Source of the DNA: Bradyrhizobium iriomotense
GTDB lineage: Bacteria > Pseudomonadota > Alphaproteobacteria > Rhizobiales > Xanthobacteraceae
Direction: 5' to 3'
Length of the DNA stretch: 36,542 nucleotides
Assembly (NCBI RefSeq): GCF_018130765.1
Contig: NZ_JAFCJZ010000040.1
Span: 1-36,542 of the forward strand
A program made the translations under genes and the position numbers. Below the pieces are notes generated by a model. That model was given only the letters and a program-made list of their open reading frames with translations, ran no database searches and was not told the DNA's origin. Of this stretch, positions 1 through 7,598 are shown in pieces (position 1 is the first letter of the stretch; every line of letters begins with the position of its first letter).

Positions 1-70
1 CGCCGCCCTCGCACTTCCCCGACCTCACCCAAGCCAATCGAAAAGCCTTGACTCAAAAATCCCCATATGA

Positions 71-157
71 GGGTGGGCAAAGCGTAGCGTGCCCACCATC
101 TGTCGCGATCATTGACAGATCGTGGGCACGGCGCGTTGCGCCTTTGCCCACCCTACG
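71..157. repeat. Palindromic intergenic repeat, type A (copy 1)
   Basis: An imperfect inverted repeat opens with GGGTGGGCAAAGCG and closes with CGCCTTTGCCCACCCTACG. The inner halves also pair (GTGCCCACCATCTGTC against GACAGATCGTGGGCAC). A second copy lies at 11244-11328 and a diverged relative at 7496-7588. It sits just ahead of the SRPBCC gene. Bases 1-70 hold no gene I can support: frames 1 and 2 stop at 49-51 and 68-70, so an upstream gene could end there, but nothing identifies it. Confidence 0.8.
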
Positions 158-182
158 AGCTCCATCTCATGAGGAACAACAT

Positions 183-584
183 ATGGCCTCCATTCACAAC
201 GACATCCCCCTCCCCGTCCCCGCCCGCGACGTCTGGGACGCCGTGCGCGATTTCGGCGCCCTGCCGCAGCGGCTGGTGCCGGGCTTCGTCACGGCCTGTA
301 CGCTCGACGGCGATGCGCGCATCGTCACCTTTGCCAACGGCTCCGTCGCGCGCGAGGTGCTGGTCGATTGCGACGATGCGCGGCAGCGTCTCGTCTATGC
401 GATCAGCAACGAGCGGCTGAAGCATTACAGCGCCTCCGTGCAGGTGATCGCCGAGGGCGAGGCACGATGCAGGCTGGTCTGGATCATCGACATGCTGCCG
501 AACGAGATTGCGGCTTACGTCCAGGAACAAACGAAGGAGGCTGTCGGCGCGATCCACCGGGCATTCCCGCCAGCGGCTGCGTGA
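183..584 (+). CDS. SRPBCC (START/polyketide-cyclase-like) family protein
   Basis: This 133-residue protein resembles small single-domain SRPBCC proteins, which form a helix-grip fold with a hydrophobic ligand pocket. The start MASIHNDIPL followed by VPARDVWDAVRDFG is the usual first strand and helix of the fold. The C-terminal helix EQTKEAVGAIHRAF is also typical. The middle (TFANGSVAREVLVDCDDARQRLVYAI) matches the alternating strand pattern of the family. The ATG at 183 was chosen because a GAGG stands about 10 bases upstream and because the frame farther upstream runs through repeat A. The ligand is unknown and family membership does not give a reaction. It has no obvious operon partner; the next gene begins 100 bases downstream. 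Confidence 0.75.
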   Translation: MASIHNDIPLPVPARDVWDAVRDFGALPQRLVPGFVTACTLDGDARIVTFANGSVAREVLVDCDDARQRLVYAISNERLKHYSASVQVIAEGEARCRLVWIIDMLPNEIAAYVQEQTKEAVGAIHRAFPPAAA

Positions 585-684
585 TGTTTTTCACAGAGCC
601 GCGCCTTCGCCGGCCGTAACCATGCCCGCGTGCGTCCGGTTGGCTCCGCTCTCCCGGCGGTGCCACGCACGCGAGGAGCATGCC

Positions 685-1167
685 ATGAGAGGTGCGGACA
701 AGGTGATCTGTCAGGCGGCCGCCGTGCTGCTGCTGTTTTCGATTTCGAGCGTGCCGGCAAAGGCGCAGTTCCTCGGCGGCGGAGGTGCCGGCGGCGAGGA
801 CATGATGACGCAGATGGCGCCGATGCTGGAGATGATGAAGGCGAAGATGGGCAAGCGCCGCTTCGCCATGCTGATGCAGACCATGGGCCCGATGATGAGC
901 CGCATGATGGAGAACGGCGGCGGCGGGTTCGGCGGCATGATGGGCGGCGGCAGTCTCGGCGGCGGCTTCGGTGCCCCGAATTACGGCGGCTACGCGCCGA
1001 TGGGCGGAGGCGGCACTATGCCGACCGGGCTCGGCGGCATGGGCGGCGGCGATATCATGGGCATGCTCGGCGGTTCAGGAGGCGGCGACATGATGGCGAT
1101 GATCCCGCAACTGATGCGGCTCGCCAGTGTCGGTGGCGGCGGCCATCGCCGTCACAAGCATCGCTAA
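685..1167 (+). CDS. Met/Gly-rich exported protein of unknown function
   Basis: The 160-residue product starts with a clear signal peptide: basic MRGADK, a hydrophobic core around residues 10-22, and a probable cleavage after AKAQ. The mature part is very unusual. About 26 of the 160 residues are methionine, many as MM pairs or M-x-x-M spacing (MMTQMAPMLEMMKAKM). Glycine runs (GGGG, GGMMGGG) fill much of the rest, and the protein ends in a basic His/Arg tail, HRRHKHR. There is no cysteine in the mature part. The start at 685 follows GAGGAG by about 8 bases. I do not recognise a family. Methionine clusters and a histidine tail in a periplasmic protein suggest copper or silver binding by analogy with other Met-rich copper proteins, but this is inference only. 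Confidence 0.7.
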   Translation: MRGADKVICQAAAVLLLFSISSVPAKAQFLGGGGAGGEDMMTQMAPMLEMMKAKMGKRRFAMLMQTMGPMMSRMMENGGGGFGGMMGGGSLGGGFGAPNYGGYAPMGGGGTMPTGLGGMGGGDIMGMLGGSGGGDMMAMIPQLMRLASVGGGGHRRHKHR

Positions 1168-1255
1168 GGCGGCAGGCATATCACAACGAGGCAACCACCC
1201 TTCGCGGGGCACGAAGGATGGCTGCACCTAGCCGGCGGATGGGGCCTCGCCGGTG

Positions 1256-1963
1256 TCAGATCCGATCGTTGATAAAGACGCCGGAAAGCGACGGGTCGCT
1301 TGATTGCGTCTGGTCGCTCGATTGCACCGCGCTGTAGGTCGGATCCGCGAGCGAGTTCTTCAGCGACTGCAGAAATTGTTCAAGCAGCTCCGTCGTCGAC
1401 TTGCCGCTCGACGAGCTGTCCGTGGCGGTGGTCGAGGAAGATCCGCTTGCATCCGTCGTGTCGCTCGATCCCGTCGTGCTGGACGAGGTCGAATCCGTAA
1501 GCAGGCTTTTCAGCGAATCGAGAAATTGCTGAAGCAGATCCACCACCGAATTGCCGTCTGACGAACTGTCCGTGGCGCTGGCTGGAGGAGGCCCGCCGGG
1601 CGGCGGTCCGCCTGCTCCCTCCGGTCCACCTGGCCCACCCGGTCCCTGGGAGAACGCCGACTTGAAGATGCCTTGCAGCTCGGTGGCCTGCTCGTCAGTC
1701 AGCTTGCCGGCCGAAACTTCCTGCTGGATGAGATCGTCGATCTTCGACTTGAAAGTGTCCGGCGACGATCCGCTGCCGCTGGACTGATCGCTCGCACTGC
1801 TTGACTGCAAGGCGGAGTCGATATCGCTGAGCGCAGCCGACAGCGCCGACTGATCGGATGCACTGACCGCGCCGGAGCTGACTTCCGCTTGCAGTTCGTC
1901 TTGTAGCCGCTTCAACGGCGATGCGTGTTGATGATGGGAGGAGAGCGCCGAAATCGAGGTCAT
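1256..1963 (-). CDS. Ser-rich, cysteine-free protein made of duplicated modules
   Basis: This hypothetical protein has 235 residues and no cysteine. It consists of two pairs of repeats. The first pair (about residues 18-55 and 72-105) shares an EVSxG...Q...L pattern (EVSSGAVSASDQSAL and EVSAGKLTDEQATEL). A Gly/Pro linker follows (GPGGPGGPEGAGG). The second pair (about 128-161 and 178-211) shares TDSSSxGxS...LLxQFLxSLK. Ser/Thr/Asp tracts link the modules. There is no signal peptide or membrane segment. Translation from the ATG at 1963 is preceded by GGAAAG. The composition (acidic, Ser/Gly-rich, no Cys) recalls proteins exported by type III systems or other extracellular proteins, but no motif proves this. 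It shares an orientation with the MATE gene, separated by 141 bases. Confidence 0.65.
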   Translation of the reverse strand: MTSISALSSHHQHASPLKRLQDELQAEVSSGAVSASDQSALSAALSDIDSALQSSSASDQSSGSGSSPDTFKSKIDDLIQQEVSAGKLTDEQATELQGIFKSAFSQGPGGPGGPEGAGGPPPGGPPPASATDSSSDGNSVVDLLQQFLDSLKSLLTDSTSSSTTGSSDTTDASGSSSTTATDSSSSGKSTTELLEQFLQSLKNSLADPTYSAVQSSDQTQSSDPSLSGVFINDRI

Positions 1964-2104
1964 GGTGGCTTTCCGTGCTGATGAACTCGCGGCGAAATTC
2001 TCGCCAGGAGCTGGCGCGGAGCCTTCGGCATGGCACAGCTTCGGTTACCCGGTATTGCCAGACAACGGGTGGAAACATCTGGAAACAAAAATCCGACGCG
2101 CGCT

Positions 2105-3550
2105 CTAATCGGCCGCGGCCGAGAGAGCCGGCGTGATCGCGGGCTTGCCCTCGCGCGGGCCCCAGCGGGTCAGCACCACGCTGGAGAATGACAGCAGGCC
2201 GAGCACGACCATCGAGCTCGCGGCCAGCCAGAAGAAGCTCTGCGCGGTGGCCTCGTGCGTCAGCAGCCACCAGCCGGCCGCCGAGATGTAGATCAGCCGT
2301 GCGGTCTGCGCCAGCACCGGGCCGATCACCTTCGCCGCACCTTGCGAGGAGAAATACATCGTCGTTGCAAGGCCGAAGAACGCGTAGAACGGTCCGACCG
2401 TCGAGAGATATTGATGGCTCGCCGCGCGCACGGCCGCGCTGTCGGTGAAGATGTTGACCCAGAGATCGGGGAAGATCGCAACGAGGCATGCCGGTGCGCC
2501 GACCGCCACGAAGGCGGCGGCACTGGCGGTCCAGGCGATGCGACGGGCCCGCGCGATGCGGCCCGCGCCGATCGCCATCCCGACCATTGGCACGCAGGCA
2601 ATGCCGAACGAGAACGCGATCGAGGTCAGCAAAAATTCCAGCCGCGCGCCGACGCCGTAGCCGGCGAGGATCGCGGTGCCGAACTTCGCCAGCATGTGGG
2701 TGAAGATCGAGATCGTCAGCACCGATTGCAGCGGGGAGAAGCAGGCGATGGCGCCGACCTTGAGGATGTCGAAGAACATCGCCCATTGGATGCGCAGGCC
2801 GCGCAGCCGCAGCGCGATCCGCGCGCGGCCGGAGAACAGGTACCAGCCCATGATAGAGATGTTCATGCAATAGGCGATCAGCGCGCCGGCCGCGACGCCG
2901 CGCATGCCGAGCTGCGGCACCGGGCCGAGCCCGAGGCCGAGCGTGCCGCCGAGCACGATCTGCCAGGCCGCGGAGTTGAGGATCAGGAACGACGGCAGCT
3001 TCATGTTGCCGGTGCCGCGGAGCACGCCAGCCATTGTGTTGAGCAGCCAGGGCAGCACGGCGCCGCCGAAAAACACCTGCGTGTAGGCGATCGCATGCGT
3101 CAGCACATCGCCGCGGCCGCCGAGCATCTCGAGCACCCTCGGCCCGAAGATCAGCATGCCCAGCATGAAGACGAGGCCGAAGCTGATGCCGATCAGCAGC
3201 GCGTGCATGGCTAGCGTGCCCGCGCGCTCGCGGTCGCCGGCGCCGAGCGCGCGTGCGATCGCGGAGGCCACCGCGCCGCCCATGGCGCCGCCGGACATGG
3301 TCATGGTCAGGATCACTGTCGGAAACACCAGCGCCATCGCGGCCAGTGCCTCGACGCCGAGCCGGCCGATATAGGAGGTCTCAGCGATCACGGTGCAGGT
3401 GCCGGCCGACAGCGCGATCACGTTCGGCCAGGCAAGCGAGAGCAGCGTGCGCAGGATCGGCCCGTCGGTCAGCGCACTCCGCACGGGGCGCGGAGGCGGC
3501 GGCAGCGGGCGCTCTTGCTCATCGACCGGGATCTCGGCGATGTCGGACAT
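2105..3550 (-). CDS. MATE family multidrug/metabolite exporter
   Basis: The 481-residue product is an inner-membrane transporter of the MATE (multidrug and toxic compound extrusion) family, which couples export of small organic molecules to Na+ or H+ entry. It has about 12 hydrophobic segments in two similar halves, beginning after LRTLLSLAWPNVIALSAGT, the usual first helix of the family, with ETSYIGRLGVEALAAM close behind. The second half opens at KVGAIACFSPLQSVL. The length fits the family. The ATG at 3550 (MSDIAEIP) is preferred over a start 39 bases upstream because GGGGGAGG lies immediately before it. The substrate cannot be read from sequence. It stands alone, with a 167-base gap to the next gene upstream. 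Confidence 0.9.
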   Translation of the reverse strand: MSDIAEIPVDEQERPLPPPPRPVRSALTDGPILRTLLSLAWPNVIALSAGTCTVIAETSYIGRLGVEALAAMALVFPTVILTMTMSGGAMGGAVASAIARALGAGDRERAGTLAMHALLIGISFGLVFMLGMLIFGPRVLEMLGGRGDVLTHAIAYTQVFFGGAVLPWLLNTMAGVLRGTGNMKLPSFLILNSAAWQIVLGGTLGLGLGPVPQLGMRGVAAGALIAYCMNISIMGWYLFSGRARIALRLRGLRIQWAMFFDILKVGAIACFSPLQSVLTISIFTHMLAKFGTAILAGYGVGARLEFLLTSIAFSFGIACVPMVGMAIGAGRIARARRIAWTASAAAFVAVGAPACLVAIFPDLWVNIFTDSAAVRAASHQYLSTVGPFYAFFGLATTMYFSSQGAAKVIGPVLAQTARLIYISAAGWWLLTHEATAQSFFWLAASSMVVLGLLSFSSVVLTRWGPREGKPAITPALSAAAD

Positions 3551-3717
3551 GTCCTCCCCCGGACGCAGGCGCCATTTGCGGCGCGGCAATCACTTGGTGT
3601 GCCAATGACTTTGTTCGCGCCAAAGGCGCGGCGAGAGGCTTGTTAGCACGGCAATTGCCGATTCCTCCTGCGCCAGGTGCAGGCGTGCCCTGCGGCAGCG
3701 CATTTCAATGGGTGGAA

Positions 3718-4770
3718 TTACCCGATCGTCCACACCAGCGGCGGGCGACCGCCTGCAGCGGTGCGCATCTGCACGCCGATGTGCCTGCCACATCCCGCAG
3801 CCAGCCCTTCGAACAATCCCTCCAGCACCTTTGCGCAGGCGCGGTGATAGTCGGCGACGTCGTCCATCAGCTTCCAGCTCTGCTGGCGTATCTCGAATAC
3901 GCCTTCGGACTGCGTCGTCTCGACCGCATCATCCTGCGCAGCGAACAGCGCGTTCAGGAACGATGCGAACTCGCTCGCGCCGCCGCGGGTCATCGACAGC
4001 GCCGCTGCAACCTCGTCGAAATATTGCATGCCGATCAGCTTGCCGGTGAGGTGCAGCAGATGGCCGGCGTCTTCCGGGCCGAACAGCTGCACCATCACGG
4101 GCGCGGCGGTGCGGACATATTCCATCGCGTAGTTGCGATAGGCTTTTTCCAGCCGCGGCTTTGGCCAACTCGCGATCGGCAAGGCCGGCGCGGTCTTGGC
4201 GTCGAACAACGGCGCCTCCAGATGCCGCGCGAAGACGAGGCGCTGGTCGAGCTCGAGCGGGCTGTCGTATTGATGGTAGTAGCCTTCGAGCCCGTCCTGG
4301 CCGTCGACACTCTGCTTGCTGCAGACGAAGCCGAGGCGGAGATCGCCGAGCGCGACACCGTTATTGGCGTGCCAGCCGCGCAGCATCGCGCGAGAGACCT
4401 CGCCCGGCACGCCGCAGATCGCGGTGCCCTTCCAGATCCAGCGCGGCGGCGGATAGCGGATCCAGGCTTTGCGGTCGCTCTCGTACATGTATTCGACATG
4501 CACGCCGCCGATCCAGTTGGAGAGATAGTGATATTGCGCAGCGGCCACTGCCGGCGGCAGATGACTGAGCCCGAGCTTTTGCAGGCCCGGCAGGAAGCGC
4601 TCCTGCTGCTGGCGGCGGAACACGCGGAAGACGAACTCGGCGGCATCCGCCGTGCCGCGGCGCGTGACCACGGTGAGGATGAGGCCGGTGAAATAGGCGT
4701 GATAGAGATCGGCGACCGCGCGCCAGCGCTTCCATTGGGCTTCTGGTGCGGCGTCTGCTGCAGCGGTCAT
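3718..4770 (-). CDS. Unrecognised conserved-looking protein, 350 residues
   Basis: I do not recognise this protein. It is soluble, with no signal peptide or membrane segment, and rich in aromatic residues (YHAYFTG, YHYLSNWIGGVHVEYMY, YPPPRWIWKG, YYHQYDSP). Three cysteines are seen: ICGVPGE, FVCSK and the C-terminal AAGCGRHIGV. Two stretches look loosely alike: W-I-R-Y...GWHANNGVALGD at about 105-145 and EIRQQSWKLMDD...GCGRHIGVQM near the C terminus. This might mean two related domains, but the similarity is weak. The ATG at 4770 follows CCGGGAGCG. Codon use is like the neighbours, so it is probably a real native gene. A repeat of type B lies directly upstream. Confidence 0.7.
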   Translation of the reverse strand: MTAAADAAPEAQWKRWRAVADLYHAYFTGLILTVVTRRGTADAAEFVFRVFRRQQQERFLPGLQKLGLSHLPPAVAAAQYHYLSNWIGGVHVEYMYESDRKAWIRYPPPRWIWKGTAICGVPGEVSRAMLRGWHANNGVALGDLRLGFVCSKQSVDGQDGLEGYYHQYDSPLELDQRLVFARHLEAPLFDAKTAPALPIASWPKPRLEKAYRNYAMEYVRTAAPVMVQLFGPEDAGHLLHLTGKLIGMQYFDEVAAALSMTRGGASEFASFLNALFAAQDDAVETTQSEGVFEIRQQSWKLMDDVADYHRACAKVLEGLFEGLAAGCGRHIGVQMRTAAGGRPPLVWTIG

Positions 4771-4841
4771 GTTCGCTCCCGGCTTGTTGTTTTGCGGGAG
4801 TGTGTCATCGCGGATGGGGCGAAGCAACCTGATGCGATCGG

Positions 4842-4913
4842 CGTAGCCCGCATGAGCGCAGCGATATGCGGGGACACCGTTCCCGGATGTCGCTGCGCTC
4901 ATCCGGGCTACGG
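4842..4913. repeat. Palindromic intergenic repeat, type B (copy 1)
   Basis: An inverted repeat starts with CGTAGCCCGCATGAGCGCAG and ends with CTGCGCTCATCCGGGCTACG. The second copy is at 11344-11423. It fills the gap between the dCTP deaminase stop and the unrecognised 350-residue gene. Its hairpin could act as a transcription barrier, but there is no T tract. Confidence 0.8.
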
Positions 4914-4915
4914 AA

Positions 4916-6052
4916 TTACACCCGGAAATGCTTGCTCAGCTTCAGGCCCTGCGCCTGGTAGTTGGAGCCGATGCGCTGGCCGTACATGGCGTCGGGGCGG
5001 GCGAGCATCTTCTCATAGACGAGGCGGCCGACGATCTGGCCGTGCTCGAGGATGAACGGCACCTCGCGCGAGCGCACCTCCAGCACGGCGCGCGCGCCCT
5101 GTCCGCCGGCGCCGGCATAGCCGAAGCCGGGATCGAAGAAGCCGGCATAGTGCACGCGGAATTCGCCGACCAGCGGATCGAACGGCACCATCTCCGCGGC
5201 GTAATCGGGCGGCACCTGCACCGCTTCCTTCGAGGCCAGAATGTAGAACTCGCCGGGGTCGAGGATCAGGCTGCCGTCGGGACGGGCCGAGATCGGCTCC
5301 CAGAAATCTTCCACCGCATAGCCGGAGCGGCGGTCGACGTCGACGACACCGGTGTGGCGCTTGGCGCGATAGCCGACGAAGCCGTTGGCTTTCTCGCCGG
5401 AGAGATCGACGGAGACGGCAACGCCGCCCGAGAGATCAGCATCGTCGATGTCGACGAGACGCTCGGCAGCGTGCAGCGTATCGAGCTCGTCGGCGTTGAG
5501 GATGGCATCGCCGGTGCGGAAGCGCACCTGCGACAGGCGCGAGCCCTCGCGCACCAGCACGGGGAACGTCTTCGGGCTGATCTCGGCATAGAGCGGGCCG
5601 TGATAGCCGGCGCCGATCATGTCGAAGCGGCGGGTGCCGTCGGCGATGACGCGGGTGAAGACGTCGAGGCGGCCGGTCGAGCTTTTCGGATTCGCAGCCG
5701 CGACGATCTCCGGCGGCAGCGCCAGGCTCTCGAGCAGCGGCACGATGTAGACGCAGTTGGTCTCGAGCACCGCGCCGTCGGCAAGGCTGAACTCGTGCAG
5801 CTTCAATTCATCGATGCGCTCGGCCACGGTGGCGCCGGGCCCGGGCAGGAAGCTGGCGCGGACACGATAGGCGATGTCGCCGAGGCGCAGATCGAGGCTC
5901 GCCGGCTGGATCTGGCTCTCGACGAAGTCGTAGGCGGGCAGGATGAGGCCCGCCTCCGCCATCGCCGCGATCATGCGGTCGGGCAGGATACCATTGGCGT
6001 CGGCGGCGATCGAAAAGCTCAACCGGGGGTCCTCATCAGGGGTCAAACGCAT
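4916..6052 (-). CDS. dcd: 2'-deoxycytidine 5'-triphosphate deaminase (double-domain form)
   Basis: The enzyme removes ammonia from dCTP to give dUTP, feeding dTMP synthesis. At 378 residues it is about twice the length of the usual Dcd (around 190). The N-terminal half carries QIQPASLDLRLGD (about residues 46-58), the first conserved block of the dUTPase/Dcd fold. The C-terminal half carries a second set: ILDPGEFYILASKE, then HYAGFFDPGFGYAGAGGQGA and VPFILEHGQIVGRLVYEKM. These match the conserved G-x-x-D-P-G-F and E-x-G-Q-x-x blocks of the trimeric enzyme. Alphaproteobacteria are known to have such tandem-domain Dcd proteins. The ATG at 6052 is the first in frame. The gene is divergent from metZ, and the 234-base gap holds the metZ promoter and riboswitch. 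Confidence 0.88.
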   Translation of the reverse strand: MRLTPDEDPRLSFSIAADANGILPDRMIAAMAEAGLILPAYDFVESQIQPASLDLRLGDIAYRVRASFLPGPGATVAERIDELKLHEFSLADGAVLETNCVYIVPLLESLALPPEIVAAANPKSSTGRLDVFTRVIADGTRRFDMIGAGYHGPLYAEISPKTFPVLVREGSRLSQVRFRTGDAILNADELDTLHAAERLVDIDDADLSGGVAVSVDLSGEKANGFVGYRAKRHTGVVDVDRRSGYAVEDFWEPISARPDGSLILDPGEFYILASKEAVQVPPDYAAEMVPFDPLVGEFRVHYAGFFDPGFGYAGAGGQGARAVLEVRSREVPFILEHGQIVGRLVYEKMLARPDAMYGQRIGSNYQAQGLKLSKHFRV

Positions 6053-6100
6053 CCGGACATGCAGGAAATACTAGCCTTTTACGGCTATCCGATGGACGCC

Positions 6101-6129
6101 TTGACGGAAAGGCCATTGCGGAATATGAG
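6101..6129 (+). promoter_or_regulatory. Candidate sigma-70-type promoter for the metZ leader
   Basis: TTGACG at 6101-6106 and TATGAG at 6124-6129 are separated by exactly 17 bases. Transcription would start near 6136, just ahead of the SAM-II aptamer, which is where a riboswitch promoter is expected. Confidence 0.6.
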
Positions 6130-6138
6130 CATCACTTA

Positions 6139-6193
6139 TCCCGTGGTGATTTGAGCCGGCCGGCTTGCAGCCACGTTAAATAAGTCGCTAAAC
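6139..6193 (+). ncRNA. SAM-II riboswitch aptamer
   Basis: The sequence matches the SAM-II class, an H-type pseudoknot that binds S-adenosylmethionine and lies upstream of methionine genes in alphaproteobacteria. Stem P1 is CGTGG (6142-6146) with CCACG (6171-6175). Pseudoknot stem P2 is CGGCTT (6161-6166) with AAGTCG (6182-6187). The conserved GGTGATTTG, CTTGCAGCCACGTTAAA and AAGTCGCTAAA strings are all present. Binding of SAM should lower metZ expression when methionine is ample. Confidence 0.94.
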
Positions 6194-6194
6194 A

Positions 6195-6220
6195 GGCCGG
6201 GGACCTCTGTGATCCCGGCC
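6195..6220 (+). promoter_or_regulatory. Candidate antiterminator hairpin in the metZ leader
   Basis: GGCCGGG (6195-6201) can pair with CCCGGCC (6214-6220) immediately after the aptamer. This hairpin shares its right arm with the terminator at 6215-6247, so the two cannot form together. The role is inferred from that overlap. Confidence 0.5.
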
Positions 6221-6247
6221 CGTGGTTTTGTCCAGGCCGGTTTTTTT
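6215..6247 (+). terminator. Intrinsic terminator in the metZ leader
   Basis: CCGGCC (6215-6220) pairs with GGCCGG (6235-6240). TGG (6223-6225) extends the stem with CCA (6232-6234), leaving a CG bulge. Seven T residues follow directly (6241-6247). This is a textbook rho-independent terminator upstream of the metZ ribosome site, so SAM control may work at least partly by transcription attenuation. Confidence 0.75.
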
Positions 6248-6249
6248 GT

Positions 6250-6271
6250 GACCGTTTTCGACGAAACGGTC
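6250..6271 (+). other. Hairpin just upstream of the metZ ribosome-binding site
   Basis: GACCGTTT (6250-6257) is followed after six bases by its exact complement AAACGGTC (6264-6271). The stem ends five bases before the GGAGGG that serves metZ. It could affect ribosome access, though this is not shown. Confidence 0.5.
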
Positions 6272-6286
6272 ATGTCGGAGGGTCCT

Positions 6287-7474
6287 ATGTCGAAGTCGCC
6301 TGCTGCTTACCGCCCCGAAACCCGCCTGGTCCATTCCGGCACCCTGCGCTCGCAATATGGCGAGACGTCGGAGGCGCTGTTCCTGACGCAGGGCTATGTC
6401 TACAACAGCGCCGAGGAGTGCGAGGCGCGGTTCAAGGGCGAGGACCCCGGCTTCATCTATTCGCGCTACTCTAACCCGACCATTGCGATGTTCGAGCGCC
6501 GCATGATCGAGCTCGAAGGCGCCGAAGCCGCCCGCTCGGCGGCAACCGGCATGGCCGCTGTGACGACCGCGATCCTGGCGCCGCTCAAGGCCGGCGATCA
6601 CGTGGTCGCCTCCCGCGCCCTGTTTGGCTCGTGCCTCTACGTCATCCAGGACCTCTTGCCGCGCTACGGCATCGAGACCACGCTGGTCGACGGAGCCGAT
6701 CTCGACCAGTGGCAGCGGGCACTTCGCCCGAACACCAAGACGTTCTTCCTGGAGAGCCCGACCAACCCGACGCTCGACGTGCTCGACATTCCCGGCATCG
6801 CCGAGATCGCGCACAGTGGCGGCGCGCGGCTCGTCGTCGACAACGTGTTCGCAACGCCGATCTGGCAGAGCCCGCTCGCGCTGGGCGCCGACGTCGTCGT
6901 CTACTCCGCGACCAAGCACATCGACGGCCAGGGCCGCTGCCTCGGCGGCATCATTCTCTCCTCGGAAGCCTTCATCGCCGAGCACCTGCATAATTTCATG
7001 CGCCAGACCGGCCCGTCGATCTCGCCGTTCAACGCCTGGGTCCTGCTCAAGGGCCTGGAGACGCTGGGCGTGCGCGTGCGCGCACAGACCGATACGGCGG
7101 GCCGCGTGGCCGAGGTGCTGGCGAGCCATCCGAAGATTTCGCGGCTGGTCTATCCCGGCCGCGCCGATCATCCTCAGGCGGCGCTGGTGAAGAAGCAGAT
7201 GCGCGGCGGCTCGACGCTGGTGGGCTTCGAGGTGAAGGGCGGCAAGGCGGCGGCGTTCCGCGTGCTCAACGAGCTCAAGCTTGCGAAGATCTCGAACAAT
7301 CTCGGCGACGCCAAGAGCCTCGTCACGCATCCGGCGACCACGACGCATCAGCGCCTGAAGCCGGAAGACCGCGCCGCGCTCGGCATCAGCGAGGGGTTTA
7401 TCCGCTTCTCCGCGGGGCTGGAGCACGCGGATGATCTGATCGAGGATCTGACGGCGGCGCTGGAGAAGGCGTGA
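6287..7474 (+). CDS. metZ: O-succinylhomoserine sulfhydrylase
   Basis: This PLP enzyme makes homocysteine from O-succinylhomoserine and sulfide, the direct sulfhydrylation route to methionine. The 395-residue product has the Cys/Met metabolism PLP-enzyme fold. IYSRYSNPT (about 58-66) and the ATGMAA block (87-92) line the cofactor phosphate site. LESPTNP (155-161) and VVDN(V)F precede the PLP lysine, which is K210 in SATKHIDGQGRCLGG. The QGRCLGG ending of that block fits MetZ rather than MetB. The ATG at 6287 is chosen over those at 6272 and upstream because GGAGGG (6277-6282) is at proper distance. The SAM-II riboswitch and terminator upstream agree with a methionine role. It is a single-gene unit; a repeat follows the stop. 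Confidence 0.93.
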   Translation: MSKSPAAYRPETRLVHSGTLRSQYGETSEALFLTQGYVYNSAEECEARFKGEDPGFIYSRYSNPTIAMFERRMIELEGAEAARSAATGMAAVTTAILAPLKAGDHVVASRALFGSCLYVIQDLLPRYGIETTLVDGADLDQWQRALRPNTKTFFLESPTNPTLDVLDIPGIAEIAHSGGARLVVDNVFATPIWQSPLALGADVVVYSATKHIDGQGRCLGGIILSSEAFIAEHLHNFMRQTGPSISPFNAWVLLKGLETLGVRVRAQTDTAGRVAEVLASHPKISRLVYPGRADHPQAALVKKQMRGGSTLVGFEVKGGKAAAFRVLNELKLAKISNNLGDAKSLVTHPATTTHQRLKPEDRAALGISEGFIRFSAGLEHADDLIEDLTAALEKA

Positions 7475-7495
7475 GGCGAGCCAAGAGCTCGGTCT

Positions 7496-7588
7496 CGTAG
7501 GGTGGATTAGCCGAAGGCGTAATCCACCTCTTCTGTATCCGCGGAGATAGACAGTGGTGGGTTACGGCTTCGCCTAACCCACCCTACG
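7496..7588. repeat. Palindromic intergenic repeat, type A variant
   Basis: The left arm CGTAGGGTGGATTAGCCGAA is inverted at the right end as TTCGCCTAACCCACCCTACG. The outer ends match type A and the inside differs. It lies between the convergent metZ and SGNH genes, where the hairpin could help end transcription from both sides. Confidence 0.75.
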
Positions 7589-7598
7589 GCACTGAGCC

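Noticed and set aside
48..182. N-terminal extension of the SRPBCC protein from a TTG at 48
   Set aside because: The extension is translated repeat A; the ATG at 183 has a ribosome site and gives the normal family start.
3253..5055. 600-codon plus-strand open frame
   Set aside because: It crosses three minus-strand genes and a repeat and shows no domain; it is a product of high GC content.
6188..7426. Long minus-strand open frame opposite metZ
   Set aside because: Its protein is rich in Arg, Ala, His and Asp repeats typical of antisense frames in GC-rich genes, and metZ on the other strand is certain.
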